Source of the DNA: Alphaproteobacteria bacterium
GTDB lineage: Bacteria > Pseudomonadota > Alphaproteobacteria > MPNO01 > UBA830
DNA length: 64,000 nt
Direction of reading: 5' to 3'
Assembly (NCBI GenBank): GCA_022822405.1
Contig: JAJEBT010000109.1
Location: 1-64,000 of the forward strand
Part shown: positions 8,869-17,251 of the stretch, in pieces
Position numbering within the stretch: the stretch's first letter is position 1
How the letters are laid out: the number at the start of each line of letters is the position of its first letter
Translations under genes and position numbers: made by a program
Notes under the pieces: generated by a model
The model's input: only the letters and a program-made list of their open reading frames with translations
The model's database searches: none
What the model was told of the DNA's origin: nothing

Positions 8869-9891
8869 CTACTCGAACAGCGTGCCCTGGAGGCCGGGAG
8901 CGGGTTTCGTGCCGCCGAGCACGCGTTGCGCGCTCCGGATGTTTTCGACGAACCCTTCGTAGTCGTAAAGCGGCGGGCTCGAATTCCTCAGCTCGAGCAT
9001 GGCGTAGCGGACCGCCTCGAGCCCCGATTCCTCGGAGTTCCCGATCCAGGTCTGGTAGTCGCTGTAGAGGCGCGACTGGCTCTCGGCGAGTTTCAGGAAG
9101 GCGTCCAGGATGCCCGGCACGCGGGTCTCGAAAGCGCGCATCACCTGGTCGGTGTAGTACTGGGCGAGGCCTTCCTTGACCCCGTTGTCGGTGCGGATGA
9201 AGTGGTTCGTGTTCCACGCGTTGCTGTTCAGATCGACGCCGCGGTGGGTGTAGGCGTGCGCGAGCTCGTGACAAAGCGTGATGATCGTGAGCATCGGGAT
9301 CGACAGGCCGAACAGCGAGGCGAATATAGCAATCGGCATCCAGTAGATCTGGATCTTGGAATCATGCACCCAGTAGGCGCCGAGAATGTCGTCCTCGATC
9401 CCCTCAAGACGCTCGGCAAGATCACGCTCGATCGAATGGCCGAGGATGCGTTCAACGAAGCCGCGGCTCGAGTCCACCGAAGCCATCTCGTCCGCGATGT
9501 CGCCGAGATGACGGGCCAGCATGTCGCGCTCGTCGGCGATGATCCTGAGCCCCTCCCGCGCCGTTGCGAGCGCGGGGGCGTTGAGGATCAACCACCACTG
9601 CCACGGCTCGATGTCCGAGGTCGCCTCGGCCATGGGCCGCGGCATGCCATCGACCACGGAAACCGGCACCGACGCAACCGCGCGGCCCGAATCGCCGGAA
9701 AGCTTGAGCGCAGTGGCGCCGCGCACCGCGTCCCGGAGGGCGACGTTCCAACGTTTCACGGTCTCCGAAACCACCGACTGCGCACCGGGCGCCAGAACAT
9801 GCTGAAGCCGCTCCTCGGCCACCGTGACCGGCAGGCGGCCCGGCGCCTTCTTCTCATGATAGTAGGGTACGCTCCCGGAACTCTTCGTCAT
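8869..9891 (-). CDS. Putative zinc metallopeptidase (gluzincin-like), uncharacterised
   Basis: A 340-residue protein with HELAH at residues 208-212 and, 32 residues after the first His, VKEGLAQYY, whose Glu240 could be the third zinc ligand. The spacing and the KEGLA context are those of gluzincins. A hydrophobic stretch (about residues 182-205) runs directly into the active site, so the fold core is buried or membrane-near. No signal peptide is visible, suggesting a cytoplasmic enzyme. The first 130 residues match nothing I recognise. It sits between a monooxygenase and a flavin reductase on the same strand, with 37- and 53-bp gaps, so the three may be co-transcribed. The HExxH and Glu are seen; proteolytic function is inferred. 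Confidence 0.7.
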   Translation of the reverse strand: MTKSSGSVPYYHEKKAPGRLPVTVAEERLQHVLAPGAQSVVSETVKRWNVALRDAVRGATALKLSGDSGRAVASVPVSVVDGMPRPMAEATSDIEPWQWWLILNAPALATAREGLRIIADERDMLARHLGDIADEMASVDSSRGFVERILGHSIERDLAERLEGIEDDILGAYWVHDSKIQIYWMPIAIFASLFGLSIPMLTIITLCHELAHAYTHRGVDLNSNAWNTNHFIRTDNGVKEGLAQYYTDQVMRAFETRVPGILDAFLKLAESQSRLYSDYQTWIGNSEESGLEAVRYAMLELRNSSPPLYDYEGFVENIRSAQRVLGGTKPAPGLQGTLFE

Positions 9892-9944
9892 ACGCTCCGT
9901 CCTCGTTTTCCGGCAGTCCCGGATCTCGCACGCGGCATCGACCT

Positions 9945-10640
9945 TCAGGACCCGGCGTTGCCCGACCGTTGCGCCCTGCCGCGCGCCCTGCCCTCGAGGC
10001 CGCGCCTGAACTTGTCAAGATGCGGCCCCTCGGGCGGCAACTCGAAGACCGATTCCACCGATGTGTAGTCGAAATACCCCATCCGCGCGAGCGGCCGGCA
10101 CTTCACGATGTCGATCCTGCCGTCTGCCGTGATCACTTCGTCGCTGATGTGGACGCCGACGACCTCGCCGACGACGACATAGGTCAGGTTGTCGAGACTG
10201 TTGCCGGGCAGCGTCAGGGTCGCGTGATAGCGGCACTCGAGATGCACCGGCGACGCCTTGACGCGCGGCGGCGCGACCAGCCGCGACGGAATCATCTCGA
10301 GCCCGGCCAATTCGGCCTCGTCGACATGCGGCTCAACCATGCGCGCCGTCGTGTTGACGCGGTCGCGCAGCTCCCATGTCGCCATGTTGCACACGAACTC
10401 GCCGGTCAGAAGCGCGTTGCGCGCGCTGTCCTTGGGGCCGCCATCCGCAAAGTGCGACCCCGATGAGAACATGACGTAGGGCGGATCGTAACCGAGATTG
10501 TTGAACTGGCTGTAGGGCGCAAGGTTGATCACGCCGTCCGGATCGAGCGTGGTGATCCACCCGATTGGCCGCGGCACGACGATCGACTTGTAGGGGTCAC
10601 GGGGGAGTCCGTGATCGTTCCTTGCGGTTTCGTAAAACAT
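9945..10640 (-). CDS. Flavin reductase-like protein (FMN-binding split barrel)
   Basis: A 231-residue protein with the flavin reductase-like split-barrel signature: YKSIVVPRPIGWITTLDPDG near residues 17-36, APYSQFNNLGYDPPYVMFS, and GEFVCNMATWELRDRVN. This family uses NAD(P)H to reduce FMN for partner monooxygenases, or binds FMN for other reactions. It is the first gene of the three-gene minus-strand set with the zincin and the luciferase-like monooxygenase, so the pairing reductase plus monooxygenase is plausible. The last 20 residues are Arg/Gly-rich and look like a disordered tail. Confidence 0.85.
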   Translation of the reverse strand: MFYETARNDHGLPRDPYKSIVVPRPIGWITTLDPDGVINLAPYSQFNNLGYDPPYVMFSSGSHFADGGPKDSARNALLTGEFVCNMATWELRDRVNTTARMVEPHVDEAELAGLEMIPSRLVAPPRVKASPVHLECRYHATLTLPGNSLDNLTYVVVGEVVGVHISDEVITADGRIDIVKCRPLARMGYFDYTSVESVFELPPEGPHLDKFRRGLEGRARGRAQRSGNAGS

Positions 10641-10685
10641 GTCGACCTCCCAGTCTCGGATCCGGAATGCGGCGGCGCGGCGATG

Positions 10686-11576
10686 TCAGCCGCCACCGGC
10701 GGCGATGTTGTCGATCAGGCGGGTCCGGCCCAGCCATGCCGCGGCGAAGACCCTGAGGCCGGGGCCATGGCGCAACGCCGGGCGCAGCGTCGTCGCGTCA
10801 CGGACCTCGAGATAGTCGACGCGGTCGAAGCCCGCGACGCGCAGCGCAGCGCGGCCGTCGGCGCACGCGGCAGCGATGTCCGAGCCCGGCGCAAGGTCTT
10901 GCGCCATTTTCTGCAGAGTCTCGTGAAGGACCGGGGCGATGCGGCGCTCGGCCGGGGACAGATAGGCGTTTCGCGAAGACAGCGCCAGACCATCGGGTTC
11001 GCGAACGATCGGCATTCCCACTACCCGGACCGGGAGTCCGAGATCGGCGACCATCCGCTCGATGATCCGGAACTGCTGATAGTCCTTTTCCCCGAAATAC
11101 GCGATGTCGGGCCGGCAGTGGCGGAACAGGCGCGCAACAACGGTCACCACCCCGTCAAAGTGCCCCGGTCGCACCGCACCGCAGAGGCTGTCCGCGAGTT
11201 CCGGCGCCGCGGCAAGCGACGCCACCGGGCCGTCGGGATAGACATCGCCGACGCCGGGGGCGTAGACGATGTCGACGCCGTGCGCGCCAAACAGTTCGAG
11301 GTCGCGCCTCTCGTCGCGCGGGTAGCGCTCGAAATCCTCGCCCGGGGCGAACTGGGTCGGGTTGACGAACAGGCTCGCGACCACGGCACTGCAGTCCGCG
11401 CGCGCCCGACGCACCAGCGAAAGGTGGCCGTCATGGAGCGCGCCCATGGTCGGAACCAGTGCGATCACTGTGCCGCTCCGGCGATGTGGCAACAGCGCCC
11501 TGTCGATCTCAGGCGGGTTGCGTGCAACGGCCGGAAGGATGGCGCCCGGATCGGCGCTGTCGGGACGCTGCGTCAC
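10686..11576 (-). CDS. panC: Pantoate-beta-alanine ligase
   Basis: A 296-residue PanC that joins pantoate and beta-alanine with ATP to make pantothenate, the coenzyme A precursor. The ATP-binding HIGH-like motif is in PTMGALHDGHLSLV (about residues 42-55). FVNPTQFAPGEDFERYPR, FGEKDYQQFRII and LALSSRNAYLSPAER follow in the order found in the family. It starts 6 bp after panB in the same direction, giving a two-gene pantothenate operon. The first 25 residues are more variable than usual; the ATG at 11576 is nonetheless the natural start. Confidence 0.97.
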   Translation of the reverse strand: MTQRPDSADPGAILPAVARNPPEIDRALLPHRRSGTVIALVPTMGALHDGHLSLVRRARADCSAVVASLFVNPTQFAPGEDFERYPRDERRDLELFGAHGVDIVYAPGVGDVYPDGPVASLAAAPELADSLCGAVRPGHFDGVVTVVARLFRHCRPDIAYFGEKDYQQFRIIERMVADLGLPVRVVGMPIVREPDGLALSSRNAYLSPAERRIAPVLHETLQKMAQDLAPGSDIAAACADGRAALRVAGFDRVDYLEVRDATTLRPALRHGPGLRVFAAAWLGRTRLIDNIAAGGG

Positions 11577-11582
11577 GCGGCG

Positions 11583-12437
11583 TCAGGACTTGAGCTGGCG
11601 AACCTCGGCCCCATCGGCTTTCGGCGCCCCGAAACACTGTTCGGGCGCCGGAAAACGGCGGGCACGGACATCGTCGGCGTAGGCCGCCGCCGCCGCTCCG
11701 AGATCGCGGCCGAACTCGGCGTAGCGTCGGACGAATTTCGGGGTGAACCCGTCGAACATGCCGACGAGATCCTCAGTCACCAGCACCTGGCCGTCGCAGG
11801 CCGGCGAAGCGCCGATCCCGATCGTCGGCACCGGAACGACAGCCGTGATCTCGCGCGCGACCGGCTCCATCACCCCCTCGACGACCAGAGAGAAGGCGCC
11901 GGCATCGGTCACGGCGCGGGCATCGTCGATGATCTGGCGGGCAGCCGCCGTGTCCTTGCCCTGGATACGGAAACCGCCATAGGCATGTACCGACTGCGGC
12001 ATCAGCCCGACATGCCCCATGACCGGGATACCACGCCGAGCGAGGAACTCCACGGTTCCGGCCATCGCCACGCCGCCTTCAAGCTTGATGCCGTCGCAAC
12101 CGGTCTCGCACATGATGCGCGCGGCATTGCGATAGGCGAGTTCCGGCGACTCCTGATAGGATGCGAACGGCATGTCGACGATGACGCAGGCATGCTGCGC
12201 GCCACGAACCACGGCAGCGCCATGGTTGATCATCATGTCTACGGAGACGGCAAGCGTGGTCTCAAGCCCATAGACCACCATACCGAGGGAATCCCCGACA
12301 AGGAGGCAATCGACATGGTTATCGAGTATCCGCGCCGTCGGCGCGGTGTAGGCGGTCAGCACGACTATCGGGTCCCCGCCCTTGCGTGCCGCCAGTTCCG
12401 GTGCTGAAATTCGCTTGATCCGGCTAGGGGAACTCAT
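11583..12437 (-). CDS. panB: 3-methyl-2-oxobutanoate hydroxymethyltransferase
   Basis: A 284-residue PanB, which transfers a hydroxymethyl group from methylene-tetrahydrofolate to ketoisovalerate, the first committed step to pantothenate. I start at the ATG at 12437 ([20 protein letters not shown]) because GGAGG lies seven bases upstream; the longer frame to 12536 adds unrelated residues. Visible motifs are [47 protein letters not shown], and [16 protein letters not shown]. panC follows 6 bp after it. The divergent EamA gene leaves about 190 bp for the promoters of both. Confidence 0.97.
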   Translation of the reverse strand: MSSPSRIKRISAPELAARKGGDPIVVLTAYTAPTARILDNHVDCLLVGDSLGMVVYGLETTLAVSVDMMINHGAAVVRGAQHACVIVDMPFASYQESPELAYRNAARIMCETGCDGIKLEGGVAMAGTVEFLARRGIPVMGHVGLMPQSVHAYGGFRIQGKDTAAARQIIDDARAVTDAGAFSLVVEGVMEPVAREITAVVPVPTIGIGASPACDGQVLVTEDLVGMFDGFTPKFVRRYAEFGRDLGAAAAAYADDVRARRFPAPEQCFGAPKADGAEVRQLKS

Positions 12438-12631
12438 CGTTTTCCTCCGCTGTCCGGCGCCAGTGGCCGCCAGACGCCGCGTCGCCGAAGAGTGCGGACG
12501 GAACCTACCAGCCCTGTCCGTGAAGTCAACCGCCACCGCATTGCCAGGGATCGAAGGTCGCCCGTCTTGACAGCCGACATCCGCGCAACAGCAACGCGCC
12601 GCGCCCGACCGCCGGGACCGGACGCCTGTCG

Positions 12632-13489
12632 ATGAACGCCGCCGCCAGGGGCGCGCTGTGGATGATCGGTGCGGCGGCGGCGCTGACCGCGATGGCCGTC
12701 TGCATCCGCTACCTGCCCGCCTATTCCGTTCTCCTGCTGATCTTCCTGCGCAACGTCATCAACCTCGCGCTGCTGGCGCCGTCGCTGCTGCGCCACGGCA
12801 GTGGCATCTTTCGGACGCGGCGGTTCGGGACCCATGCGCTTCGCAACGCCTTTCTCTACGGCGGCAACGTGGCCTGGTTCTACGGCGTGACCATGGTGTC
12901 GCTCGCCGACGTCGCCGCGCTCCAGTTCACCTCGCCGCTGTTCACCGCCCTGATCGCCGCCATGTTCCTCGGCGAACGCCTCGACAGCCATCGCGTGCTC
13001 GCCATCATCGCCGGATTCGCCGGCGCGGTCGCGATCATCCGCCCCGGGCTCATCCCGGTGAATTCGGGAACCCTCCTCGTGCTGCTGGCCGCCTTCCTCT
13101 ATTCCTGCGCCCATGTCGTGACCAAGCGCCTGTCCGACACCGAATCGGGCAGCACGGTGGTCTTCTTCATGAGTGTCACCATTCTCGCCTATTCGGCAGT
13201 GCCTGCCGCCATGGTCTGGGAGGTGCCGGCGGTAGCGGACCTACCGGCGATCATCGGGCTCGGGATCACCGGTTACGCCACCCATTACTGTCTCACCCGT
13301 TCGCTGGCCGAGGCGGACGCGACGTTCGTGATCGCCTTCGATTTCTTCCGCCTGCCGTTCTCGGTCGCACTCGGCTGGCTGCTGTTCACCGAGATCCTGG
13401 ATGCATGGACCGGCTTCGGCGCGCTGGTGATATTCGCGGCAGGCTACTACAGCACCGTGCGCGAGGGCCGGCAGCGCGGTCCGGGGTGA
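12632..13489 (+). CDS. EamA-family (DMT superfamily) transporter
   Basis: A 285-residue protein made almost entirely of hydrophobic helices, fitting the ten-helix EamA/RhaT fold with two internal repeats. Each repeat shows the family's motif at the helix 3-4 region ([20 protein letters not shown], then a second version near [20 protein letters not shown]). Members export or import metabolites such as amino acids or nucleosides; the substrate here cannot be told. The ATG at 12632 is the first in frame. It is transcribed divergently from panB and followed 60 bp later by the methyltransferase gene. Confidence 0.88.
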   Translation: MNAAARGALWMIGAAAALTAMAVCIRYLPAYSVLLLIFLRNVINLALLAPSLLRHGSGIFRTRRFGTHALRNAFLYGGNVAWFYGVTMVSLADVAALQFTSPLFTALIAAMFLGERLDSHRVLAIIAGFAGAVAIIRPGLIPVNSGTLLVLLAAFLYSCAHVVTKRLSDTESGSTVVFFMSVTILAYSAVPAAMVWEVPAVADLPAIIGLGITGYATHYCLTRSLAEADATFVIAFDFFRLPFSVALGWLLFTEILDAWTGFGALVIFAAGYYSTVREGRQRGPG

Positions 13490-13548
13490 CCGGACCGGCG
13501 GCCGAAACGGCAACCCGCCGGCGAGCGGCGATATGGTATGATGTCGTC

Positions 13549-14769
13549 ATGAACGATTCTTCCCCGGCCGGGGATCCACCCCGCCGCCCCCATCCGGTGA
13601 TCAGGATTCGTCCCAAGCACAGCCGGCGCGTACGCACCGGTCATCCATGGATCTATTCCAACGAGCTTGAGGCATCACCGGAGTTGCAGGCGCTCGAACC
13701 CGGCTCGGTGGTGACGGTCGTCGATTCCGGCGGCGAGCGGATCGGCACCGCAACCTTCAATCCCGGCTACCTGATCGCGGCGCGGATGCTCTCGCGCGAC
13801 GCCGACGCCGTGATCGATGCCGCATGGCTCGCGGGCCGGCTCGAACGCGCCCGCGCGCTGCGCGACCGCATGCTGGACACGCCGTACTACCGCCTCGTTC
13901 ATGGTGAGGCCGACGGCCTGCCGGGCCTCGTCGTCGACCGTTACGGCGGGATCTGCGTGGCGCAGCTCAATTCGGCCGGAATGGAACGGCTTGACGCGGC
14001 GCTCGGCGAAGCGCTGTTCGGGACGCTTCCGATCGAGGGCGTCGTGATCCGGCGCGACGGGAGCGGCCGCCGCTTCGAAGGCCTCGACAGCGCCCCGCCA
14101 GTTTCTCTGGGCAAGATCGACACCCCGGTCCGGATCGTCGAGAACGGCTGCGGGTTCCTTGCCGACCCTCTCGAAGGGCAGAAGACCGGCTGGTTCTTCG
14201 ACCATCGCGAGAATCGCGCCCGGGCCGCGGCGCTGTCCGCGAACTGCAGCGTCCTTGACCTCTACTGTTATCTTGGCGGTTTCAGCATGCAGGCGGCCGC
14301 CGGCGGCGCAGCCTCGGTGCTCGGCGTCGACCGTTCCGCATCCGCCCTCGATCTGGCCCGGCGGACGGCAACGGAAAACGGACTCGCCGACCGCTGCCGG
14401 TTCCTGCGTGGCGAGGTGTTCGAAGCACTCGAGGAATTCGTGGCGGAAGGCCGGACCTTTGATGTCGTGATCGCCGATCCGCCGGCGTTCGTCAAAGTCC
14501 GCAAGGACCTCAAGCCCGGCCTCAGGGGTTACCGCAAGCTGGTCCGGCTGGCGGCCGCGGCGACCGCCCCAGGCGGCATCCTGTGCGTGGCGTCGTGTTC
14601 GTTTCATGTCGACGCTCCGATGCTTGGCGAGCAGATCCGGCGCGGCCTCGCCGACGCCCGGCGCTCCGCCCGCATACTTCATCTCGGCGGCGCCGCACCG
14701 GACCATCCCGTGCATCCGCACCTTGCGGAAAGCGCCTATCTGAAGTGTTTATTTCTTCAACTGGATTGA
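13549..14769 (+). CDS. rlmI: RlmI-like 23S rRNA (cytosine-5) methyltransferase
   Basis: A 406-residue protein. An N-terminal PUA-like RNA-binding domain (IRPKHSRRVRTGHPWIYSNE) is followed by an EEHEE-type linker with the GEADGLPGLVVDRYGG motif. The C-terminal methyltransferase domain has ADPLEGQKTGWFFDHRENR, motif I (VLDLYCYLGGFSMQAA) and motif IV (VVIADPPAFVK). A Cys lies in the late CVASCSFH segment. This order defines the RlmI/YccW group, which methylates C1962 in E. coli 23S rRNA; that exact target is inferred. I start at the ATG at 13549, before the conserved domain. The frame stays open far upstream only as antisense-like shadow of the EamA gene. Confidence 0.9.
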   Translation: MNDSSPAGDPPRRPHPVIRIRPKHSRRVRTGHPWIYSNELEASPELQALEPGSVVTVVDSGGERIGTATFNPGYLIAARMLSRDADAVIDAAWLAGRLERARALRDRMLDTPYYRLVHGEADGLPGLVVDRYGGICVAQLNSAGMERLDAALGEALFGTLPIEGVVIRRDGSGRRFEGLDSAPPVSLGKIDTPVRIVENGCGFLADPLEGQKTGWFFDHRENRARAAALSANCSVLDLYCYLGGFSMQAAAGGAASVLGVDRSASALDLARRTATENGLADRCRFLRGEVFEALEEFVAEGRTFDVVIADPPAFVKVRKDLKPGLRGYRKLVRLAAAATAPGGILCVASCSFHVDAPMLGEQIRRGLADARRSARILHLGGAAPDHPVHPHLAESAYLKCLFLQLD

Positions 14770-14842
14770 GCGGCGGCGCGATCCGCGCTATCGACTGAAC
14801 ACCAACGGCCGAACCGGCAACGTTCCTGCAGGGAGACCCGAA

Positions 14843-15469
14843 ATGCTGAAGATTCTGGGACGCGCGACCTCGTCCAACGTGCAAAAGGTCGTCTGGCTGT
14901 GCAAAGAGATCGGGCTGCCGTTCGAGCGCACGGACATTGGCGGCCCCTTCGGCGGCAACGACCAGCCGGACTACCTGGCGCTCAACCCCAACGGCGTCAT
15001 CCCGACCATCGACGACGACGGGTTCGTGCTGTGGGAATCGAATTCGATAGTCCGCTACCTCGCAGAGAAACACGCTGCCGGCACCGGGCTCTGGCCGGAC
15101 GACCTGCAGGCGCGCGCCAGCGCTGGGCGATGGATGGACTGGTCGACGTCGACGCTCGCTGGCCGCCACGTGCCGGTCTATCAGGGGCTGATCAGGACAC
15201 CGGAGGAGAAGCGTGACCATGACCGTATCGCTGCATCGCGCGTGCAGTGGAGCAACGCAAACGCCGTCATGGATTCCTGGTTGTCCTCACACGCCTATCT
15301 TTCGGGCGACGAGTTCGGAATCGGGGACATTCCCGCCGCGCCCTTCACCCATCGCTGGTTCAACCTCGACATTGAGCGCGAGGACTATACCAACCTGAGG
15401 CGCTGGTATGACGCGATCTGCGAACGCGACGCGTTCCGCAAAAGCGTCATCGACATCGGTCTTCACTGA
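14843..15469 (+). CDS. Glutathione S-transferase family protein
   Basis: A 208-residue GST. The N-terminal thioredoxin-like domain has the cis-proline strand (NGVIPTIDDDG) and the glutathione-gamma-glutamyl contact ESNSIVRYLAE. The C-terminal domain is helical and contains FGIGDIPAAPFTHRW, where the conserved Asp caps helix 6. The catalytic residue near the N-terminus is probably Ser (RATSSNVQK), as in theta/beta-like bacterial GSTs. A GGGAGA site lies upstream of the ATG at 14843. It is a single gene after rlmI with no obvious pathway partner. Confidence 0.92.
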   Translation: MLKILGRATSSNVQKVVWLCKEIGLPFERTDIGGPFGGNDQPDYLALNPNGVIPTIDDDGFVLWESNSIVRYLAEKHAAGTGLWPDDLQARASAGRWMDWSTSTLAGRHVPVYQGLIRTPEEKRDHDRIAASRVQWSNANAVMDSWLSSHAYLSGDEFGIGDIPAAPFTHRWFNLDIEREDYTNLRRWYDAICERDAFRKSVIDIGLH

Positions 15470-15602
15470 ATTCCCGCCGAGGCAAGCCTTCAGGACCCGG
15501 ATCCCGGAACGGCGCCGCGCCGTGCGCGCGGCTCCCCCGGCGCGGGCTCGGCCGGCAAGCGACAGCGTCTGCAAGGGCCGCGCAAGGCGGAGAGACGACG
15601 GA

Positions 15603-15923
15603 TCACCTCCAGAACCGCCGCGGGCGGCGGCGCCTCGAGCCGATCCACAGCAGGGCAATCCCGGGCACGCCGAAAACGGCCCACGCCGGAAGTCCCAAAA
15701 TGGTCTGAACGACCGCCTCCCACAGCCATGCCCAGACATAGCGCTGGACAACCGCCTGCGAGACATTCAGCGACGCCGTCCCCAACATCTGGTCCAGGCG
15801 GAACCAGATCTCGCCGAACGGAACCATCCGGTATCCGTCGCCGCCAACCGCCAGGAAGACCTCGTATCCTGCGGCAAGAACGGCAAGCACCAGCAGAATC
15901 CAGCCGATCAGGCGCAACACCAT
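15603..15923 (-). CDS. Small uncharacterised inner-membrane protein
   Basis: A protein of about 106 residues. The start at 15923 (MVLRLIGWILLVL) is preferred because GGAAGG lies at the right distance before it; an ATG six bases further up is too close to that site. There are two transmembrane helices (about residues 3-22 and 72-95) separated by a soluble stretch with GEIWFRLDQMLGTASLNVSQ and VVQRYVWAWLWE. The C-terminus is a run of basic residues (RRRRPRRFWR) that should stay in the cytoplasm. I recognise the pattern as a small conserved protein of unknown role found in related bacteria, without a named family. Confidence 0.7.
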   Translation of the reverse strand: MVLRLIGWILLVLAVLAAGYEVFLAVGGDGYRMVPFGEIWFRLDQMLGTASLNVSQAVVQRYVWAWLWEAVVQTILGLPAWAVFGVPGIALLWIGSRRRRPRRFWR

Positions 15924-16114
15924 GTTCATCCTTCCGCATGCGGGACGGGCAGCGATGGCTGTCATCCGCACCCCGCTGCCGCAGGCACGTCCAGACACGG
16001 TTTCCCATATGTTATGAGGGAGAGGCGAGTTGGTCAAAGCGGCGGGAAGCAGAAGGGCGGCACACTTCAGGAGATATTGTCGATCACGGCAGCATCGTGC
16101 ATATTCCGTATCGC

Positions 16115-16205
16115 GGAGGGATGGCCGAGCGGCTTAAGGCGCACGCTTGGAAAGCGTGTATACGGTGACCCCGTATCGTGGGTTCGAATCCCACTCCCTC
16201 CGCCA
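16115..16205 (+). tRNA. tRNA-Ser (anticodon GGA), CCA encoded
   Basis: A complete class II tRNA of about 91 nt. The acceptor strands GGAGGGA (16115-16121) and TCCCTCC (16195-16201) pair fully, followed by a G discriminator and an encoded CCA. The anticodon stem CACGC/GCGTG encloses a loop with GGA, reading serine UCC/UCU codons. A long variable arm (about 16159-16179) and the T-loop GGTTCGAATCC complete the serine pattern. The G discriminator is a serine identity element. Confidence 0.96.
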
Positions 16206-16400
16206 ACCCGCAGCTTCCGAGACTTATTGGCCAGCAATTTGCCTTCTGTCTTCGTCCCAGAGCGCGACAAGAAGGAGGCTATGTGTACCCGAAAGCGTTT
16301 GTCAACACGAGAAAGGGCGCGCGGTTTCATTGCAATTGTATCGCACACAGACTATCTTTGGGGTGCTGGTGTGAGACGTGATCGGGAAAGGAGGCTTGAG

Positions 16401-16523
16401 GTGATCTTTGAAAAGGGATACGAACCCAAGACGATAAGAGACATCCCGTTCGGCACGCTGCTTTTCGGGGGAATCGCGCTGGTGCTGGCCATCGCAGGTC
16501 TGATAGGCGTCCTGCTCGGCTAG
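16401..16523 (+). CDS. Putative 40-residue single-pass membrane protein
   Basis: The GTG at 16401 is preceded at six bases by AGGAGG and opens a 40-codon frame with one strong transmembrane helix (about residues 18-39, TLLFGGIALVLAIAGLIGVL). An alternative ATG at 16281, also after AAGGAGG but only two bases away, would give 80 residues. No family is recognised. Its stop overlaps the stop of the convergent potassium-channel gene by four bases. The ribosome binding site and helix are seen; that it is expressed is an inference. Confidence 0.5.
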   Translation: MIFEKGYEPKTIRDIPFGTLLFGGIALVLAIAGLIGVLLG

Positions 16524-17032
16524 CGGCGCCTGTTTCGCGGGGTGCTGGCAACATTCGCGACCAAACCGATGAACAGACCCAGGAAGATGTACCCGGACAG
16601 GGCCTGAAGAGCCGCTACTATCCTGAACTCCGGAACAGGCTGAAAATCGCCATAACCGAGGGTCGTGAACGTCACGATGCTGAAATACAGGGCGTCGGAG
16701 AACGCTACGTCCGTGATGACCCCCTTGGTGGCAGCAATCCCAACAGATTGATACGCGATGGCATGGCTGACCACGTTCACTGTGCCGGTGATCGTGAAAA
16801 TCACCGTGATGGCGGGGAGTGTCAAACGGGCACGCTGACCCGCCATGCTGAAAGCCCAGGCCACCGTTATGGACATGAGGGACATCTGATTGAGCGTGAG
16901 TGCCCATGTGGATCTACGTAATAGATCAGGCGGTGCGTACAAAAAGATTCCGAGGAGTAGGATAACCGAGAGAGTATATGTGAAAATATAGATTCCTATC
17001 AATATTTTGACATGATCCTGGATACGCATCAT
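16520..17032 (-). CDS. Potassium channel family protein (Ion_trans_2)
   Basis: A 170-residue two-pore-helix type channel subunit. The selectivity filter TTLGYGDF (near residues 125-132) is preceded by the pore helix and followed by an inner helix (IFLGLFIGLV), with hydrophobic segments before it. There is no visible C-terminal RCK/TrkA-N domain, so gating by nucleotides is not expected. Two tandem ATGs (17030-17032 and 17027-17029) can start it. The IS21 element is inserted directly ahead of the gene: its terminus is at 17037, so the native promoter is now more than 2 kb away beyond the element. Confidence 0.85.
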   Translation of the reverse strand: MMRIQDHVKILIGIYIFTYTLSVILLLGIFLYAPPDLLRRSTWALTLNQMSLMSITVAWAFSMAGQRARLTLPAITVIFTITGTVNVVSHAIAYQSVGIAATKGVITDVAFSDALYFSIVTFTTLGYGDFQPVPEFRIVAALQALSGYIFLGLFIGLVANVASTPRNRRR

Positions 17033-17036
17033 TTGT
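17032..17036. repeat. Left copy of the IS21 target-site duplication (TTTGT)
   Basis: Five bases TTTGT lie immediately outside the left end of the IS21-type element. The same five bases follow the right end at 19192-19196. IS21 family transposition makes 4-8 bp duplications, so this is the insertion scar. Its first base overlaps the potassium-channel start codon region. Confidence 0.85.
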
Positions 17037-17094
17037 TGTCAATGGCAAACGAAAACCCGACATTCGTGGCAAACGAAAATCCAACAGTTTTGGC
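17037..17094 (+). repeat. IS21 left terminal inverted repeat
   Basis: It begins TGTCAATGGCAAACG and holds two spaced copies of a GGCAAACGAAAA block, ending CAGTTTTGGC. It pairs with the reverse complement of 19134-19191, where the second block is intact and the outer one is more diverged. These are the presumed IstA binding sites. Confidence 0.88.
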
Positions 17095-17251
17095 GTGAGT
17101 TTGTTGCCCCGGGCTCGGTGCCGGGGTGTTGGCCTCGTTGGAGCTGTGGGTAACCGGTCCGCCGCAGCGACCGGCGACGAGTCTGGCGGCGGCGGACCGG
17201 TTATCCACAGCGGGCTGGCGGCACCGAAGCCGTTTTTGCCCTTGTCGGCGA

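Noticed and set aside
12658-13548. Upstream extension of the RlmI-like frame through the EamA gene
   Set aside because: It is the out-of-frame shadow of EamA; the RlmI domain begins at 13549.
17201-17209. A perfect TTATCCACA DnaA-box-like sequence
   Set aside because: It is a single copy inside the non-coding leader of the IS21 element, far from other origin signs.
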